A DNA stretch of 64,000 bases from Paracoccus pantotrophus (GTDB taxonomy: Bacteria; Pseudomonadota; Alphaproteobacteria; Rhodobacterales; Rhodobacteraceae). The notes beneath the pieces are model-generated. The model was not told the origin of the DNA. It saw only the letters and a program-made list of their open reading frames with translations, and searched no databases. The stretch is taken from contig NZ_CP044426.1 in assembly GCF_008824185.1 (NCBI RefSeq), positions 1,434,501 to 1,498,500 on the forward strand, written 5' to 3'. The position numbers and the translations under genes are program-made. This document shows, in pieces, positions 1 to 8,265 of the stretch. The first letter of the stretch is position 1. Each line of letters begins with the position of its first letter.

Positions 1-1
1 C

Positions 2-637
2 CGGCTCAACGGCCGCGAGACCCTGGTGGCGGACAATCTGAACGCCGAGTTCCCGACCGGGGCCTCGGTGGCGCTTCTGGGCCGCAACGGCGCCGGCAAG
101 TCGACGCTCCTGCGCATCATCGCCGGCACCGTGCTGCCCACGGCCGGCCGGGTGCTGTCGGACGGCACGATTTCCTGGCCGGTGGGGTTCTCGGGCAGTT
201 TCCACCCCGATCTGACCGGGGCGCAGAACGTGCGCTTCGTGGCCCGCATCTACGGCGTGGACACCGACGAGCTGGTCGATTACGTCGCCGATTTCGCCGA
301 GCTGGGCCAGCATTACCACCAGCCCTTCGGCAGCTATTCCTCGGGCATGCGCTCGCGGCTGGCCATGGGCACCTCGATGGGCATCCATTTCGACACCTAT
401 CTGGTCGACGAGGTCACCAGCGTCGGCGACGCCAATTTCCGCGCCAAGTCCCAGCGCGTCTTCGCCGAGCGCATGGCCCGATCATCCGCCATCGTCGTCA
501 GCCATTCCATGCCCATGATCCGCAACATGTGCACCATGGGCGCCGTCCTGCACAACGCAAGCCTCACAATCTTCGACAACATCGACCAGGCCATCAAAAA
601 ACACGAGGAAATCCTCAGACTCCCACAGACAAAATAA
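2..637 (+). CDS. kpsT: Capsule polysaccharide export ABC transporter ATP-binding protein (KpsT-like), 5' end outside window
   Basis: This is the ATPase of an ABC-2 type polysaccharide exporter, working at the inner membrane with a KpsM-like permease. The reading frame is open from the left edge, so the true start lies before the window; a GTG at position 26 is internal. The visible 211 residues carry a Walker A loop (GRNGAGKST, about residues 26-34), the signature SSGMRSRLAMG, a Walker B ending in VDE, and the switch histidine in VVSHS. The stretch around the P-loop is typical of the KpsT/BexA/CtrD group rather than of importers. The partner permease is not visible. The gene lies about 12 kb from the polysaccharide locus further on, so a shared substrate cannot be assumed. 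Confidence 0.88.
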   Translation, partial: RLNGRETLVADNLNAEFPTGASVALLGRNGAGKSTLLRIIAGTVLPTAGRVLSDGTISWPVGFSGSFHPDLTGAQNVRFVARIYGVDTDELVDYVADFAELGQHYHQPFGSYSSGMRSRLAMGTSMGIHFDTYLVDEVTSVGDANFRAKSQRVFAERMARSSAIVVSHSMPMIRNMCTMGAVLHNASLTIFDNIDQAIKKHEEILRLPQTK

Positions 638-712
638 AAAAGCATCCGCCAAAGGGCGGAGGTGACGCAGCCAAACAGGCGCGCTAGAGGGGGACCAAAG
701 AAGGAGACCGCC

Positions 713-1138
713 ATGGATACCAAGGCCCTGATCGCCGCCTATTACGACGCCTTCAACGCCGGCCGCACCGACGAGATGCTGGGCTATCTGCATGACGAGG
801 TCGAGCATCACGTCAACGAGGGCGGCATCCGCCGCGGCAAGGCGGCCTTCGCCGCGTTCAACGCCCACATGACCCGCAGCTATCGCGAGGAACTGACCGG
901 CATGGTGATCTTCGCCAATGAGGCCGGCGACCGGGCGGCGGCGGAATTCGTGGTCAACGGCACCTACCTGGCCACCGACGAGGGCCTGCCCGAGGCGAAG
1001 GGCCAGACCTATGTCCTGCCCGCCGGTGCCTTCTTCACCATCCGCGACGGCAAGATCGCGCGGGTGACGACCTATTACAACCTCGCCGACTGGACGCGGC
1101 AGGTCTCGGGGCAGGTCTCGGGGCAGGTCTCGGCGTGA
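713..1138 (+). CDS. SnoaL-like / NTF2-fold protein (ketosteroid-isomerase-like)
   Basis: A 141-residue protein of the NTF2-like superfamily, whose members include SnoaL-like cyclases, isomerases and many proteins of unknown role. The opening (ALIAAYYDAFNAGRTDEMLGYL), a mid-protein segment on embedded growth of the barrel, and the closing DGKIARVTTYYNLADW are typical of the fold. The ATG at 713 was chosen because AAGGAG sits just upstream; an earlier in-frame start at 662 has no such site. The last 12 residues are three copies of QVSG/QVSA produced by a 12-bp tandem repeat. The stop overlaps the GTG start of the GNAT gene (GTGA), so the two are probably translationally coupled. No substrate can be named. 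Confidence 0.8.
   Translation: MDTKALIAAYYDAFNAGRTDEMLGYLHDEVEHHVNEGGIRRGKAAFAAFNAHMTRSYREELTGMVIFANEAGDRAAAEFVVNGTYLATDEGLPEAKGQTYVLPAGAFFTIRDGKIARVTTYYNLADWTRQVSGQVSGQVSA
1100..1135 (+). repeat. Three tandem 12-bp units at the end of the SnoaL-like gene
   Basis: The unit CAGGTCTCGGGG occurs at 1100-1111 and 1112-1123, with a third copy at 1124-1135 that differs by one base. It encodes QVSG, QVSG, QVSA. Because 12 is a multiple of three, slippage would change tail length without shifting frame. The last base of the array is the first base of the next gene's GTG start codon. Confidence 0.85.
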
Positions 1139-1716
1139 TCCGCACCGAATGCCTGACCGGGGATGCGGTTGCCGCCGTGCTGGACGACCTGGCGCGGCTG
1201 CGCATCGCGGTATTCCGCGACTGGCCCTATCTCTATGACGGCGACCTGGGTTATGAGCGCGATTACCTGCATGCCTATCAGTCGCCCGGCGCGGTGGTGG
1301 TCGCGGCCTGGGACGGCGACCGCATGGTCGGCGCCGCGACCGGCGCGCCGATGGAGGACCATGCCGGCGATTTCGCCGCCGCCTTCGCCAACCGGCCCGA
1401 GCGGCTGGACGAGATCTTCTATTGCGCCGAATCGGTGCTGCTGCCGGACTATCGCGGCCATGGCCTGGGCCATGCCTTCTTCGACGGGCGCGAGGCGCAG
1501 GCCCGGGCGCTTGGCCGCCGCTACAGCGCCTTTTGCAGCGTGATTCGCCCCGAGGACCACCCACTGCGGCCCCCCGCCTATCGCCCGCTGGACGGGTTCT
1601 GGCTGAAGCGCGGCTATGCGCCCTTGCCGGGCGTGGTCGCCGGTTTCGACTGGAAGGACATCGGCGAGAGCCGGTCGACCCGCAAATCCCTGCAATTCTG
1701 GATGAAACCCCTGTGA
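1135..1716 (+). CDS. GNAT family N-acetyltransferase
   Basis: A 193-residue protein of the GCN5-related acetyltransferase family, which transfers an acetyl group from acetyl-CoA to an amine. The acetyl-CoA pyrophosphate loop is visible as RGHGLG (about residues 109-114), preceded by the beta-strand AESVLLPDY. It begins with GTG at 1135, overlapping the previous stop by four bases, and its TGA overlaps the GTG of the nitrilase-family gene in the same way. Proteins in which a GNAT domain is fused to a carbon-nitrogen hydrolase are known in bacteria, so the tight coupling here suggests the two act on the same small molecule. The substrate is unknown. Confidence 0.85.
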   Translation: MIRTECLTGDAVAAVLDDLARLRIAVFRDWPYLYDGDLGYERDYLHAYQSPGAVVVAAWDGDRMVGAATGAPMEDHAGDFAAAFANRPERLDEIFYCAESVLLPDYRGHGLGHAFFDGREAQARALGRRYSAFCSVIRPEDHPLRPPAYRPLDGFWLKRGYAPLPGVVAGFDWKDIGESRSTRKSLQFWMKPL

Positions 1717-2582
1717 GCCGGATCGTGAAAATCGCCGCCGCCGCCTATCCCTTCGACTGGCTGGCGGATCTGGACGCTTATCGCGCCAAGATCGGCGCCT
1801 GGGTCGAGAAGGCCGCCGATTGCGATCTGCTGGTCTTTCCCGAATATGGCGCGATGGAGCTGGCCTCGCTGGGCGGGCGCGAGGTGGCGGGCGACCTGGA
1901 GGCCTCGCTGCACGAGGTCGCCCGGCACGAGGCCGCGCGCGACGCGCTGCATGCGGAACTCGCGGCGCGGCATCGGCTGCATATCCTGGCCGCCTCGGGG
2001 CCCTGTTTCGACGGGCCGCGCCCGGTCAACCGGGCGGTGCTGTTCGGGCCGCGGGGACGGATCGGCCATCAGGACAAGCAGGTGATGACCCGGTTCGAGC
2101 GCGAGGACTGGAACGTGGTCGGCGCCCCCGGCCTGCGGGTCTTTGACACGCCCGTCGGGCGGCTGGGCGTGCTGATCTGCTATGACAGCGAGTTTCCGCT
2201 GCTGGGCCGCGCGCTGGCCGAGGCGGGGGTCGAGGTGGTGCTGGTACCCTCCTGCACGGACACGGTGGCGGGGTTCAACCGGGTCCGCATCGGCGCCATG
2301 GCCCGCGCGCTGGAAAGCCAATGCGTCGTGGTGCAGGCACCGACGGTGGGCTGCGTGGACTGGAACCCCGCCATCGACGAGAACCGCGGCGCCGCGGCGA
2401 TCTATGCGCCCCCCGACGGGCTCTGGCCGGAAAGCGGCGTGCTGGCCGAGGGGCTGATGGACGTGCCAGGCTGGGTCAAGGCCGAGCTGGACCTGGACCT
2501 GGTGGCCGAAAGCCGGCGGAACGGGCGGGTGCTGCCCTTCGCGCATTGGCCCGAGAGTGCGGCGGTGCGACTGGTGGATTAG
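1713..2582 (+). CDS. Carbon-nitrogen hydrolase (nitrilase superfamily)
   Basis: A 289-residue amidase/nitrilase-fold enzyme that hydrolyses a non-peptide C-N bond. The catalytic triad can be placed: Glu in VFPEYGAME, Lys in GHQDKQVMTRFE and Cys in LICYDSEFP. The GTG at 1713 is preferred because the protein then starts at the usual point (SRIVKIAAAAYPFDW) and overlaps the GNAT stop as GTGA; longer extensions to the left have no matching sequence. It is the third gene of a coupled operon with the SnoaL-like and GNAT genes. It is distinct from the nitrilase-type glutaminase domain of NadE further on. The substrate is not predictable from the sequence. Confidence 0.87.
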   Translation: MSRIVKIAAAAYPFDWLADLDAYRAKIGAWVEKAADCDLLVFPEYGAMELASLGGREVAGDLEASLHEVARHEAARDALHAELAARHRLHILAASGPCFDGPRPVNRAVLFGPRGRIGHQDKQVMTRFEREDWNVVGAPGLRVFDTPVGRLGVLICYDSEFPLLGRALAEAGVEVVLVPSCTDTVAGFNRVRIGAMARALESQCVVVQAPTVGCVDWNPAIDENRGAAAIYAPPDGLWPESGVLAEGLMDVPGWVKAELDLDLVAESRRNGRVLPFAHWPESAAVRLVD

Positions 2583-2677
2583 AACGGGCCGCAACGCCCG
2601 CACCATTAACCGAATCTTGTAACCGAATCTTGGCAGTTTCTGTTGGAGAATCCTCGGCGACACGGGGGTTCTCTGAC

Positions 2678-3014
2678 ATGAACATGATTTACACGGAAGC
2701 GTATCGGACGACGTTCGATGCTTATCTGTGCAAGGGCATTCCGCTTCGGCTGACCTTGAAGCAGGCAGGGTCGCCAGACCAATACGTCTGGCGCTGCTAG
2801 AACGACGATCAGGTGCGGGCGAACCATCGCGCGAACGATGGCCGGGTGTTTTCATGGAACGATCCGCCTGACACCGGCCATCCGGGCGAGGTTTACAACT
2901 ACCGCTAGCGAGGCCGTGCCCTATATGCCCGGCGAGACAGAGCTCGCGTTTCACGAGTTTACATCCGTGTATTCACGCCAAGCGCCGTTCGCCGTGAAAA
3001 CCTGGATTTCGTGA
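2678..3014 (+). pseudogene. Remnant of a phage Mu gpF-like head morphogenesis / minor capsid protein
   Basis: A 40-codon reading frame starts at 2678 and ends at a TAG (2798-2800), but the same frame continues beyond it with NDDQVRANHRANDGRVFSW and then DPPDTGHPGEVYNYR, which ends in another TAG near 2910. A one-base shift there gives EAVPYMPGETELAFHEF and runs to a TGA at 3012. The order W-R, V-R-x-x-H, DG-x-(V/I)-F, DPP, GHPGE, N-(C)-R, PGETE is the characteristic C-terminal region of phage head morphogenesis proteins of the Mu gpF type. One stop and one frameshift show it is dead. No other phage gene is visible nearby, so this is a relic. Confidence 0.75.
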
Positions 3015-3119
3015 ATCACTATTGTTTTGGCGGCGGGCAGGCGCCGAAGGATCACGCGACTGGGTGCGGAATCTTGGCGCAATCGGGTGCCGAAAAGCGC
3101 AAGAGCATGCAGGGTCAAG

Positions 3120-3281
3120 AAATGGTCATGGCTGAAAGCCTGGGCCATGAGCCTGGCAAAGCGAGCCGGCCTCAAGAAGGCGGTTGTGGCTCTGGCCCGA
3201 CGCCTTGCCGTGATCATGCACAGAATGTGGATTGATGGCAGCGATTTCCGCTGGTCGCGGGAGGGAGTCACGGCAGCATAA
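3120..3281 (+). mobile_element. C-terminal fragment of an IS110-family transposase
   Basis: A short open frame ending at TAA 3279-3281 encodes AWAMSLAKRAGLKKAVVALA followed by RRLAVIMHRMWIDGSDFRW. This is the distinctive C-terminal tail of IS110-family (DEDD) transposases, where a basic helix, LAV(I/V)(M/L)HR(M/I)W and DGT/S-x-F occur in this order. Everything upstream of about 3120 in this frame is unrelated, so the catalytic N-terminal part is gone. The following 200 bases to 3480 have no gene and may include the 3' flank of the element. It lies directly beside the phage-protein remnant. Confidence 0.65.
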
Positions 3282-3500
3282 TCGTGTAGGCAAGAAGCAA
3301 GAGCTCCACCGCTGGTGGGAAGGTGTCCTTCGCGGGACGACGGGCGAGACGAGTTCGCAATGGGTCCAGTTCCGACAGCACATGTTGTCAGGCCGCGAAT
3401 CAGATTGGACCGCCTCGCTCTTCTGATCCCATGATGGGAGAGCCGCCCGCAGCATCCGACACGAACAAGGCGAAGGCGGACGGTCGCCCCGAACCCTGGC

Positions 3501-4958
3501 CTATTCTGCCACGGCAGGCTCCTGCGGCACCGCCCCATCTGGCGTCTCGGCGCCCTCGGGCACTGCCGCGCCCTCGGCGGGCACGGCCAGGCGGTTGTCC
3601 TCCCATTCGCCCGAGGCGACCTGGCCGGTGGCATAGCGCATCACCCCCGCGCCCTGGCGCTTGCCCATGACGAAATGGCCGCTATAGACATCGCCATTGG
3701 CATAGGTCGCGACGCCCTCGCCGTCGATCTCGCCCTGCTTCCAGCTGCCCTCGTAGCGGAAACCGTCCGGCGCGATCAGCCGGCCCTTGCCATGGCGCAG
3801 CCCGTCCACGAAGGAGCCGTCATAGGTGGTGCCGTCGGGATAGGTCGCCTGCCCCTGCCCGTGCCGCTGCCCGTCGCGCCAGGCGCCGTTATAGACATAG
3901 CCGTCCGGATAGGTCATGCGGCCCTGCCCCTCGTTGCGGCCGCGCTTGAAGCCGCCCTCGTAGACCAGGCCGTTGGCGTATTTGGCGACGCCCTGCCCCT
4001 CGATCACGCCGGCGACCCATTCGCCGTCATAGCTGGCGCCGTCCGGATAGGTGATCAGGCCGCGGCCATGCGGCAGGTCGGCCATCAGCGCGCCCTCATA
4101 GACCGAGCCGTCAGGATAGGTGATGCGGCCCAGCCCTTCCATGCGGCCCTCGACCCAGTCGCCGGTATAGACATAGCCGTCGGTGCCGGTGAAGGTGCCG
4201 GTGCCCCAGCGCTTGTCAGCGCGGAAATCGCCCTCGTAGCGGTCGCCATTGGCATAGGTGGCGACGCCCTTGCCCTCGCGCTTGCCATTGGCGAAGCGGC
4301 CCTCATAGCCGTCGCCCGAGGGCTGGGTCAGCTTGCCCTGCCCGGCCATCTGCCCCGCCGACCAGCTGCCCTCGTAGACCAGCCCGTCCGGCATCCTCAG
4401 CTTGCCCTGGCCGGAACGCTGGTTGGCCCGCATCTCGCCTTCGTAGCTGGCGCCGTCGGGATAGGTGATCTTGCCGAGGCCCTCCTTGACGCCGGCCTTC
4501 CAGTCGCCCTCGTAGCGATAGCCGTTGGGCTGGGTCAGCACGCCCTTGCCGTCATGCAGCGCGTTCAGGAAGCCGCCTTCGTAGACCGAGCCGTTGGCGT
4601 AATGCGCCACGCCCTGCCCGACGATCTGGCCGTCCTGCCAGTCGCCCTCGTAGCTGCCGCCGTCGGCATAGGTGATCTTGCCCTTGCCATGCGGCTTGCC
4701 GCCGGCGAAAGCGCCCTCGTAGACCGAGCCGTTGGGGAATTTCGCCACGCCCTGGCCCAGGATCTCGCCCTCGACCCAGTCGCCGGTATATTCGTAGCCC
4801 GAGGGCAGCCTGTAGGTGCCGCGGCCGTGCTGCTTGCCGTTGCGGAAGGTGCCCTCATAGACGCCGCCGTCGTCATATTGCTTGGTGATGACCGCCTGCG
4901 CGCCGGCCATGCCCGCGCCGGCCAGGATCACCGCGCAGGCGACAAGGGCTGCCTTCAT
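3501..4958 (-). CDS. Secreted MORN-repeat protein with 18 full repeats
   Basis: A 485-residue protein made almost entirely of MORN repeats. The ATG at 4958 gives a clean signal peptide (MKAALVACAVILAGAGMAGA, cleavage after AQA or nearby), so it should be exported; an upstream in-frame start at 5024 would hide this signal. From about residue 32 there are 18 complete 23-residue units of the form Y-E-G-x-(F/W)-x-x-G-x-x-x-G-x-G with no insertions between them, then one partial unit and a Pro/Ala/Glu-rich tail. MORN repeats fold as an extended beta-meander and often act in membrane or protein contacts. It has no enzyme domain. It is divergent from nadE, with 130 bp between the starts. Confidence 0.9.
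   Translation of the reverse strand: MKAALVACAVILAGAGMAGAQAVITKQYDDGGVYEGTFRNGKQHGRGTYRLPSGYEYTGDWVEGEILGQGVAKFPNGSVYEGAFAGGKPHGKGKITYADGGSYEGDWQDGQIVGQGVAHYANGSVYEGGFLNALHDGKGVLTQPNGYRYEGDWKAGVKEGLGKITYPDGASYEGEMRANQRSGQGKLRMPDGLVYEGSWSAGQMAGQGKLTQPSGDGYEGRFANGKREGKGVATYANGDRYEGDFRADKRWGTGTFTGTDGYVYTGDWVEGRMEGLGRITYPDGSVYEGALMADLPHGRGLITYPDGASYDGEWVAGVIEGQGVAKYANGLVYEGGFKRGRNEGQGRMTYPDGYVYNGAWRDGQRHGQGQATYPDGTTYDGSFVDGLRHGKGRLIAPDGFRYEGSWKQGEIDGEGVATYANGDVYSGHFVMGKRQGAGVMRYATGQVASGEWEDNRLAVPAEGAAVPEGAETPDGAVPQEPAVAE
3552..4870 (-). repeat. Tandem 69-bp coding repeats (MORN array)
   Basis: The MORN gene contains 18 head-to-tail units of 69 bp, each coding for 23 residues and beginning at Y-E-G or a variant (Y-T-G, Y-D-G, Y-N-G, Y-S-G). 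Copies are diverged at the DNA level but strictly uniform in length. Boundaries given are approximate. Confidence 0.8.
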
Positions 4959-5088
4959 GGGTGCTGCACTCCGCCTCGTTGCTGCTTTTGCCATCGGTTT
5001 ATCGCAAGGGGCGCGCCGGCGCAAAGCCCGACTTTTCCTTTGCCGCGCCGTCGCCTATCAACGGGCCGAGATCCGGTAAGGAAGCGCC

Positions 5089-6759
5089 ATGACCGACACG
5101 TTCCGCATCACCCTTGGACAGCTGAACCCGACCGTGGGCGATTTGCCCGGCAATGCCGCCCAGGCGCGCGAGGCATGGGCCAGGGCGCGCGAGGCCGGCG
5201 CCAACCTGCTGGCCCTGCCCGAGATGTTCATCACCGGCTACCAGACCCAGGACCTGGTTCTGAAGCCCGGCTTCACGCAGGAAGCGATGGCGCATATCGT
5301 CGATCTGGCGCGCGACTGCGCCGACGGCCCCGCCATCGGCATCGGCGGCCCCTATGCCGAGGAGGACCGGCTCTACAACGCCTATTGGATCCTCAAGGGC
5401 GGCCGGGTGGCGGCGCGGGTGCTCAAGCATGAATTGCCGCACAAGCAGCTGTTCGACGAATGGCGGCTGTTCAATGTCGGGCCGATCTCGGGGCCCTACA
5501 GCCTGGACGGGCTGCGCATCGGCAGCCCGATCTGCGAGGACGCCTGGTGGCCCGAGGTCTGCGAAACCCTGGCCGAGACCGGGGCCGAGATCCTGCTGGT
5601 CCCGAACGGCAGCCCCTATCATCGGGGCAAGCTGGACCTGCGCATGGGCCATATGGTCGCCCGCGTGGTCGAGACCGGCCTGCCGCTGATCTACCTGAAC
5701 TCGGTCGGCGGGCAGGACGACCAGATCTATGACGGCGGCAGCTTCGTGCTGAACCCCGGCGAGGATGGCGGTGCGGTCAAGGTCATGCAGCTGGCCCCCT
5801 TCGACGAGATGCTGGCGCATGTCGATTTCACCCGCACGCCGCAGGGCTGGCGCGCGGTGCCGGGCCGGATGGACCACCAGCCCGACGAATGGGAACAGGA
5901 CTACCGCGCCATGACGCTGGGCCTGCGCGACTACATGCGCAAGTCGGGGTTCCGCAAGGCGGTGCTGGGGCTGTCGGGCGGCATCGACTCGGCGCTGGTC
6001 GCGACCATCGCCGCCGACGCCATCGGCCCCGAGAACGTCCGCTGCGTCATGCTGCCCAGCGAATACACCTCGCAAGCCAGCCTCGACGATGCCGCCGATT
6101 GCGCGGCCCGGCTGGGCACGCGGCTGGACACCGTGCATATCGAGGGCGCCCGCGACGCGGTCGGCGAGGCGCTGGCGCATCTGATGGCGGGCACCCAGCC
6201 CGACGCGACCGAGGAAAACATCCAGTCCCGGCTGCGCGGCGTGATGCTGATGGCGCTGTCGAACAAGTTCGGCGAGCTGCTCTTGACCACCGGCAACAAG
6301 TCCGAGGTCGCGGTCGGCTATGCCACGATCTATGGCGACATGGCCGGCGGCTACAATCCGATCAAGGATCTCTACAAGACCCGCGTCTTTCAGACCTGCC
6401 GCTGGCGCAATGAAAACCACCGCGACTGGATGCTGGGCCGCGCGGGCGAGGTGATCCCGCCGCAGATCATCTCGAAGCCCCCCTCGGCCGAGCTGCGCCC
6501 GAACCAGAAGGACCAGGACAGCCTGCCGCCCTATGAGGTGCTGGACGCGATCCTGGAGGGGCTGGTCGAGAAGGATCTGGCGCTGAAGGACCTGGTCGCG
6601 CAGGGCTTCGAGCCCGAGACGGTCAAGAAGGTCGAGACCCTGCTTTATGGCAGCGAATGGAAGCGTTACCAGGCTGCACCGGGGCCGCGCATCTCGACCA
6701 AGGCCTTCTGGCTCGACCGCCGCTATCCGCTGGTGAACCGCTGGCGCGACCGGCTCTAG
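5089..6759 (+). CDS. nadE: Glutamine-dependent NAD+ synthetase
   Basis: NadE catalyses the last step of NAD synthesis, amidating nicotinic acid adenine dinucleotide with ATP, and draws ammonia from glutamine. The 556-residue protein has an N-terminal nitrilase-type glutaminase (Glu in LPEMFITGYQ near residue 45, Lys in LKHELPHKQLFDE, Cys in SPICEDAWWP) and a C-terminal synthetase with the pyrophosphatase-type P-loop LSGGIDSALVATIAADA near residue 290. The length matches the two-domain form of the enzyme. AAGGAAG lies seven bases before the ATG. pncB and pncA lie just downstream on the opposite strand, giving a compact nicotinate-salvage and NAD cluster. Confidence 0.96.
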   Translation: MTDTFRITLGQLNPTVGDLPGNAAQAREAWARAREAGANLLALPEMFITGYQTQDLVLKPGFTQEAMAHIVDLARDCADGPAIGIGGPYAEEDRLYNAYWILKGGRVAARVLKHELPHKQLFDEWRLFNVGPISGPYSLDGLRIGSPICEDAWWPEVCETLAETGAEILLVPNGSPYHRGKLDLRMGHMVARVVETGLPLIYLNSVGGQDDQIYDGGSFVLNPGEDGGAVKVMQLAPFDEMLAHVDFTRTPQGWRAVPGRMDHQPDEWEQDYRAMTLGLRDYMRKSGFRKAVLGLSGGIDSALVATIAADAIGPENVRCVMLPSEYTSQASLDDAADCAARLGTRLDTVHIEGARDAVGEALAHLMAGTQPDATEENIQSRLRGVMLMALSNKFGELLLTTGNKSEVAVGYATIYGDMAGGYNPIKDLYKTRVFQTCRWRNENHRDWMLGRAGEVIPPQIISKPPSAELRPNQKDQDSLPPYEVLDAILEGLVEKDLALKDLVAQGFEPETVKKVETLLYGSEWKRYQAAPGPRISTKAFWLDRRYPLVNRWRDRL

Positions 6760-6954
6760 CGCGGCGCGGCCGTCGCGCGGCGGGACACCCTGTCCCAGCC
6801 GCCAAAGCCGGCGGCAGGCGTTGCCGGACGCGCGATTAGCCGGGTCTTGCTGCAAGACGACGGTAACGACGGCGCGATCTCGTTCGACGGCCATCCGGCG
6901 CCTCCGGCAAGGAATATGCCACGGCAGCGGCAAGGCACCGACCGAGCCGGCGGA

Positions 6955-8265
6955 TCAGACCACGACCGCCATGCGCTGCTGCTGGCCGACGCCGAAGACG
7001 CGCTTGTAGCGCGCGATCTCCTCCTCGGGACCGGTGGCCTTTTCGGGGTTGTCGGAAAGCTTGACGGTCGGCCGCCCCTCGGCCGCCACCGCCTTGCAGA
7101 CCAGCGAGAACGGCGCCAGCCCGTCGCCCGGCACCAGCCCGCGGAAGTCGTTGGTCAAGAGCGTGCCCCAGCCGAAGCTGATCTTGGCCCGGCCGTGGAA
7201 GCGCCGGAACAGATCCTTGATCTTGTCCACGTCCAGCCCGTCGGAAAAGATGATCAGCTTGTCGCGCGGATCCTCGCCGCGCTCCTGCCACCAGCGGATC
7301 GCGGTCTCGGCGCCCACGGCCGGGTCGCCGCTGTCGACGCGGATGCCGGTCCAGCCGGCCAGCCAGTCGGGCGCGTGCTCCAGGAACCCCTGGGTGCCAT
7401 AGGTATCGGGCAGGATGATGCGCAGCATCCCGTCATGCTCCTCGTGCCAGTCGGCGAGGACGCGATAGGGGGCCTGGCGCAGTTCCGCGTCGCTGTCGGC
7501 CAGCGCGGCATAGACCATGGGCAGTTCATGGGCATTGGTGCCGATGGCCTCGATGTCGCGGCGCATGGCGATCAGGCAGTTCGAGGTGCCGATAAACCGC
7601 TCGTCGCCCAGCCCCTCGACCATGGCCTGCACGCACCAGTCCTGCCACAGGAAGCTGTGCCGCCGCCGCGTGCCGAAATCGGCGATGCGCAGGTCCGGGC
7701 CGAGCTTGCGCAATTCCTCGATCTTTTCCCAAAGCCGGGCCATGGCGCGGGCATAGAGCACCTGCAATTCAAACCGGCCCATGTCCTTGAGGACGGCGCG
7801 CGAGCGCAGCTCCATGATGATCGCCAGCGCCGGGATCTCCCACAGCATGACCTCGGGCCAGCGGCCCTCGAAGACCAGCTCATACTGGCCGTCGCGCTTT
7901 TCCAGGTGATAGGCGGGCAGGCGCAGCTTCTCCAGGAACTCCATGAAATCCGGGCGGAACATCTGCCGCTTGCCGTAGAAGGTATTGCCGCGCAGCCAGG
8001 TGCTTTCGCCCCGCGTCAGCGACAGGCCGCGGACATGGTCCAACTGCTCGCGCAGCTCGCCCTCGTCGATCAGCTCGGCCAGGCGGATGCGGCTGGTGCG
8101 GTTGATCAGGCTGAAGGTGACCTGCGTGTCGGGCCGGTTGCGGAACACCGACTGGCACATCAGCAGCTTGTAGAAATCGTCGTCGATCAGCGAGCGGACG
8201 ATGGGGTCGATCTTCCACTTGTGGTTATAGACGCGGGTGGCGATATCGACCGTCGGGATCATCAT
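6955..8265 (-). CDS. pncB: Nicotinate phosphoribosyltransferase
   Basis: PncB makes nicotinate mononucleotide from nicotinate and PRPP, with ATP, as the second step of the Preiss-Handler salvage route. The 436-residue protein has the family opening DDFYKLLMCQSVFRNRPDTQ, the active-site stretch DFGTRRRHSFLWQ, GTSNCLIAM, and the late segment RVDSGDPAVGAETAI that contacts phosphate. Two ATGs lie in tandem at 8265 and 8262. The first overlaps the pncA stop as ATGA, so the pair is translationally coupled, with pncA first. It converges with nadE across 195 bp that hold a small GGGACA/TGTCCC inverted repeat but no obvious gene. Confidence 0.95.
   Translation of the reverse strand: MMIPTVDIATRVYNHKWKIDPIVRSLIDDDFYKLLMCQSVFRNRPDTQVTFSLINRTSRIRLAELIDEGELREQLDHVRGLSLTRGESTWLRGNTFYGKRQMFRPDFMEFLEKLRLPAYHLEKRDGQYELVFEGRWPEVMLWEIPALAIIMELRSRAVLKDMGRFELQVLYARAMARLWEKIEELRKLGPDLRIADFGTRRRHSFLWQDWCVQAMVEGLGDERFIGTSNCLIAMRRDIEAIGTNAHELPMVYAALADSDAELRQAPYRVLADWHEEHDGMLRIILPDTYGTQGFLEHAPDWLAGWTGIRVDSGDPAVGAETAIRWWQERGEDPRDKLIIFSDGLDVDKIKDLFRRFHGRAKISFGWGTLLTNDFRGLVPGDGLAPFSLVCKAVAAEGRPTVKLSDNPEKATGPEEEIARYKRVFGVGQQQRMAVVV

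Noticed and set aside
641..661. Hairpin TCCGCC-AAAG-GGCGGA after the KpsT-like gene
   Set aside because: Short stem with no T-run in the plus direction; T-rich only on the minus strand, where no gene would end.
3675..5432. Plus-strand frame opposite the MORN gene with repeated pattern
   Set aside because: Its periodicity is the reverse image of the MORN repeats on the true coding strand.
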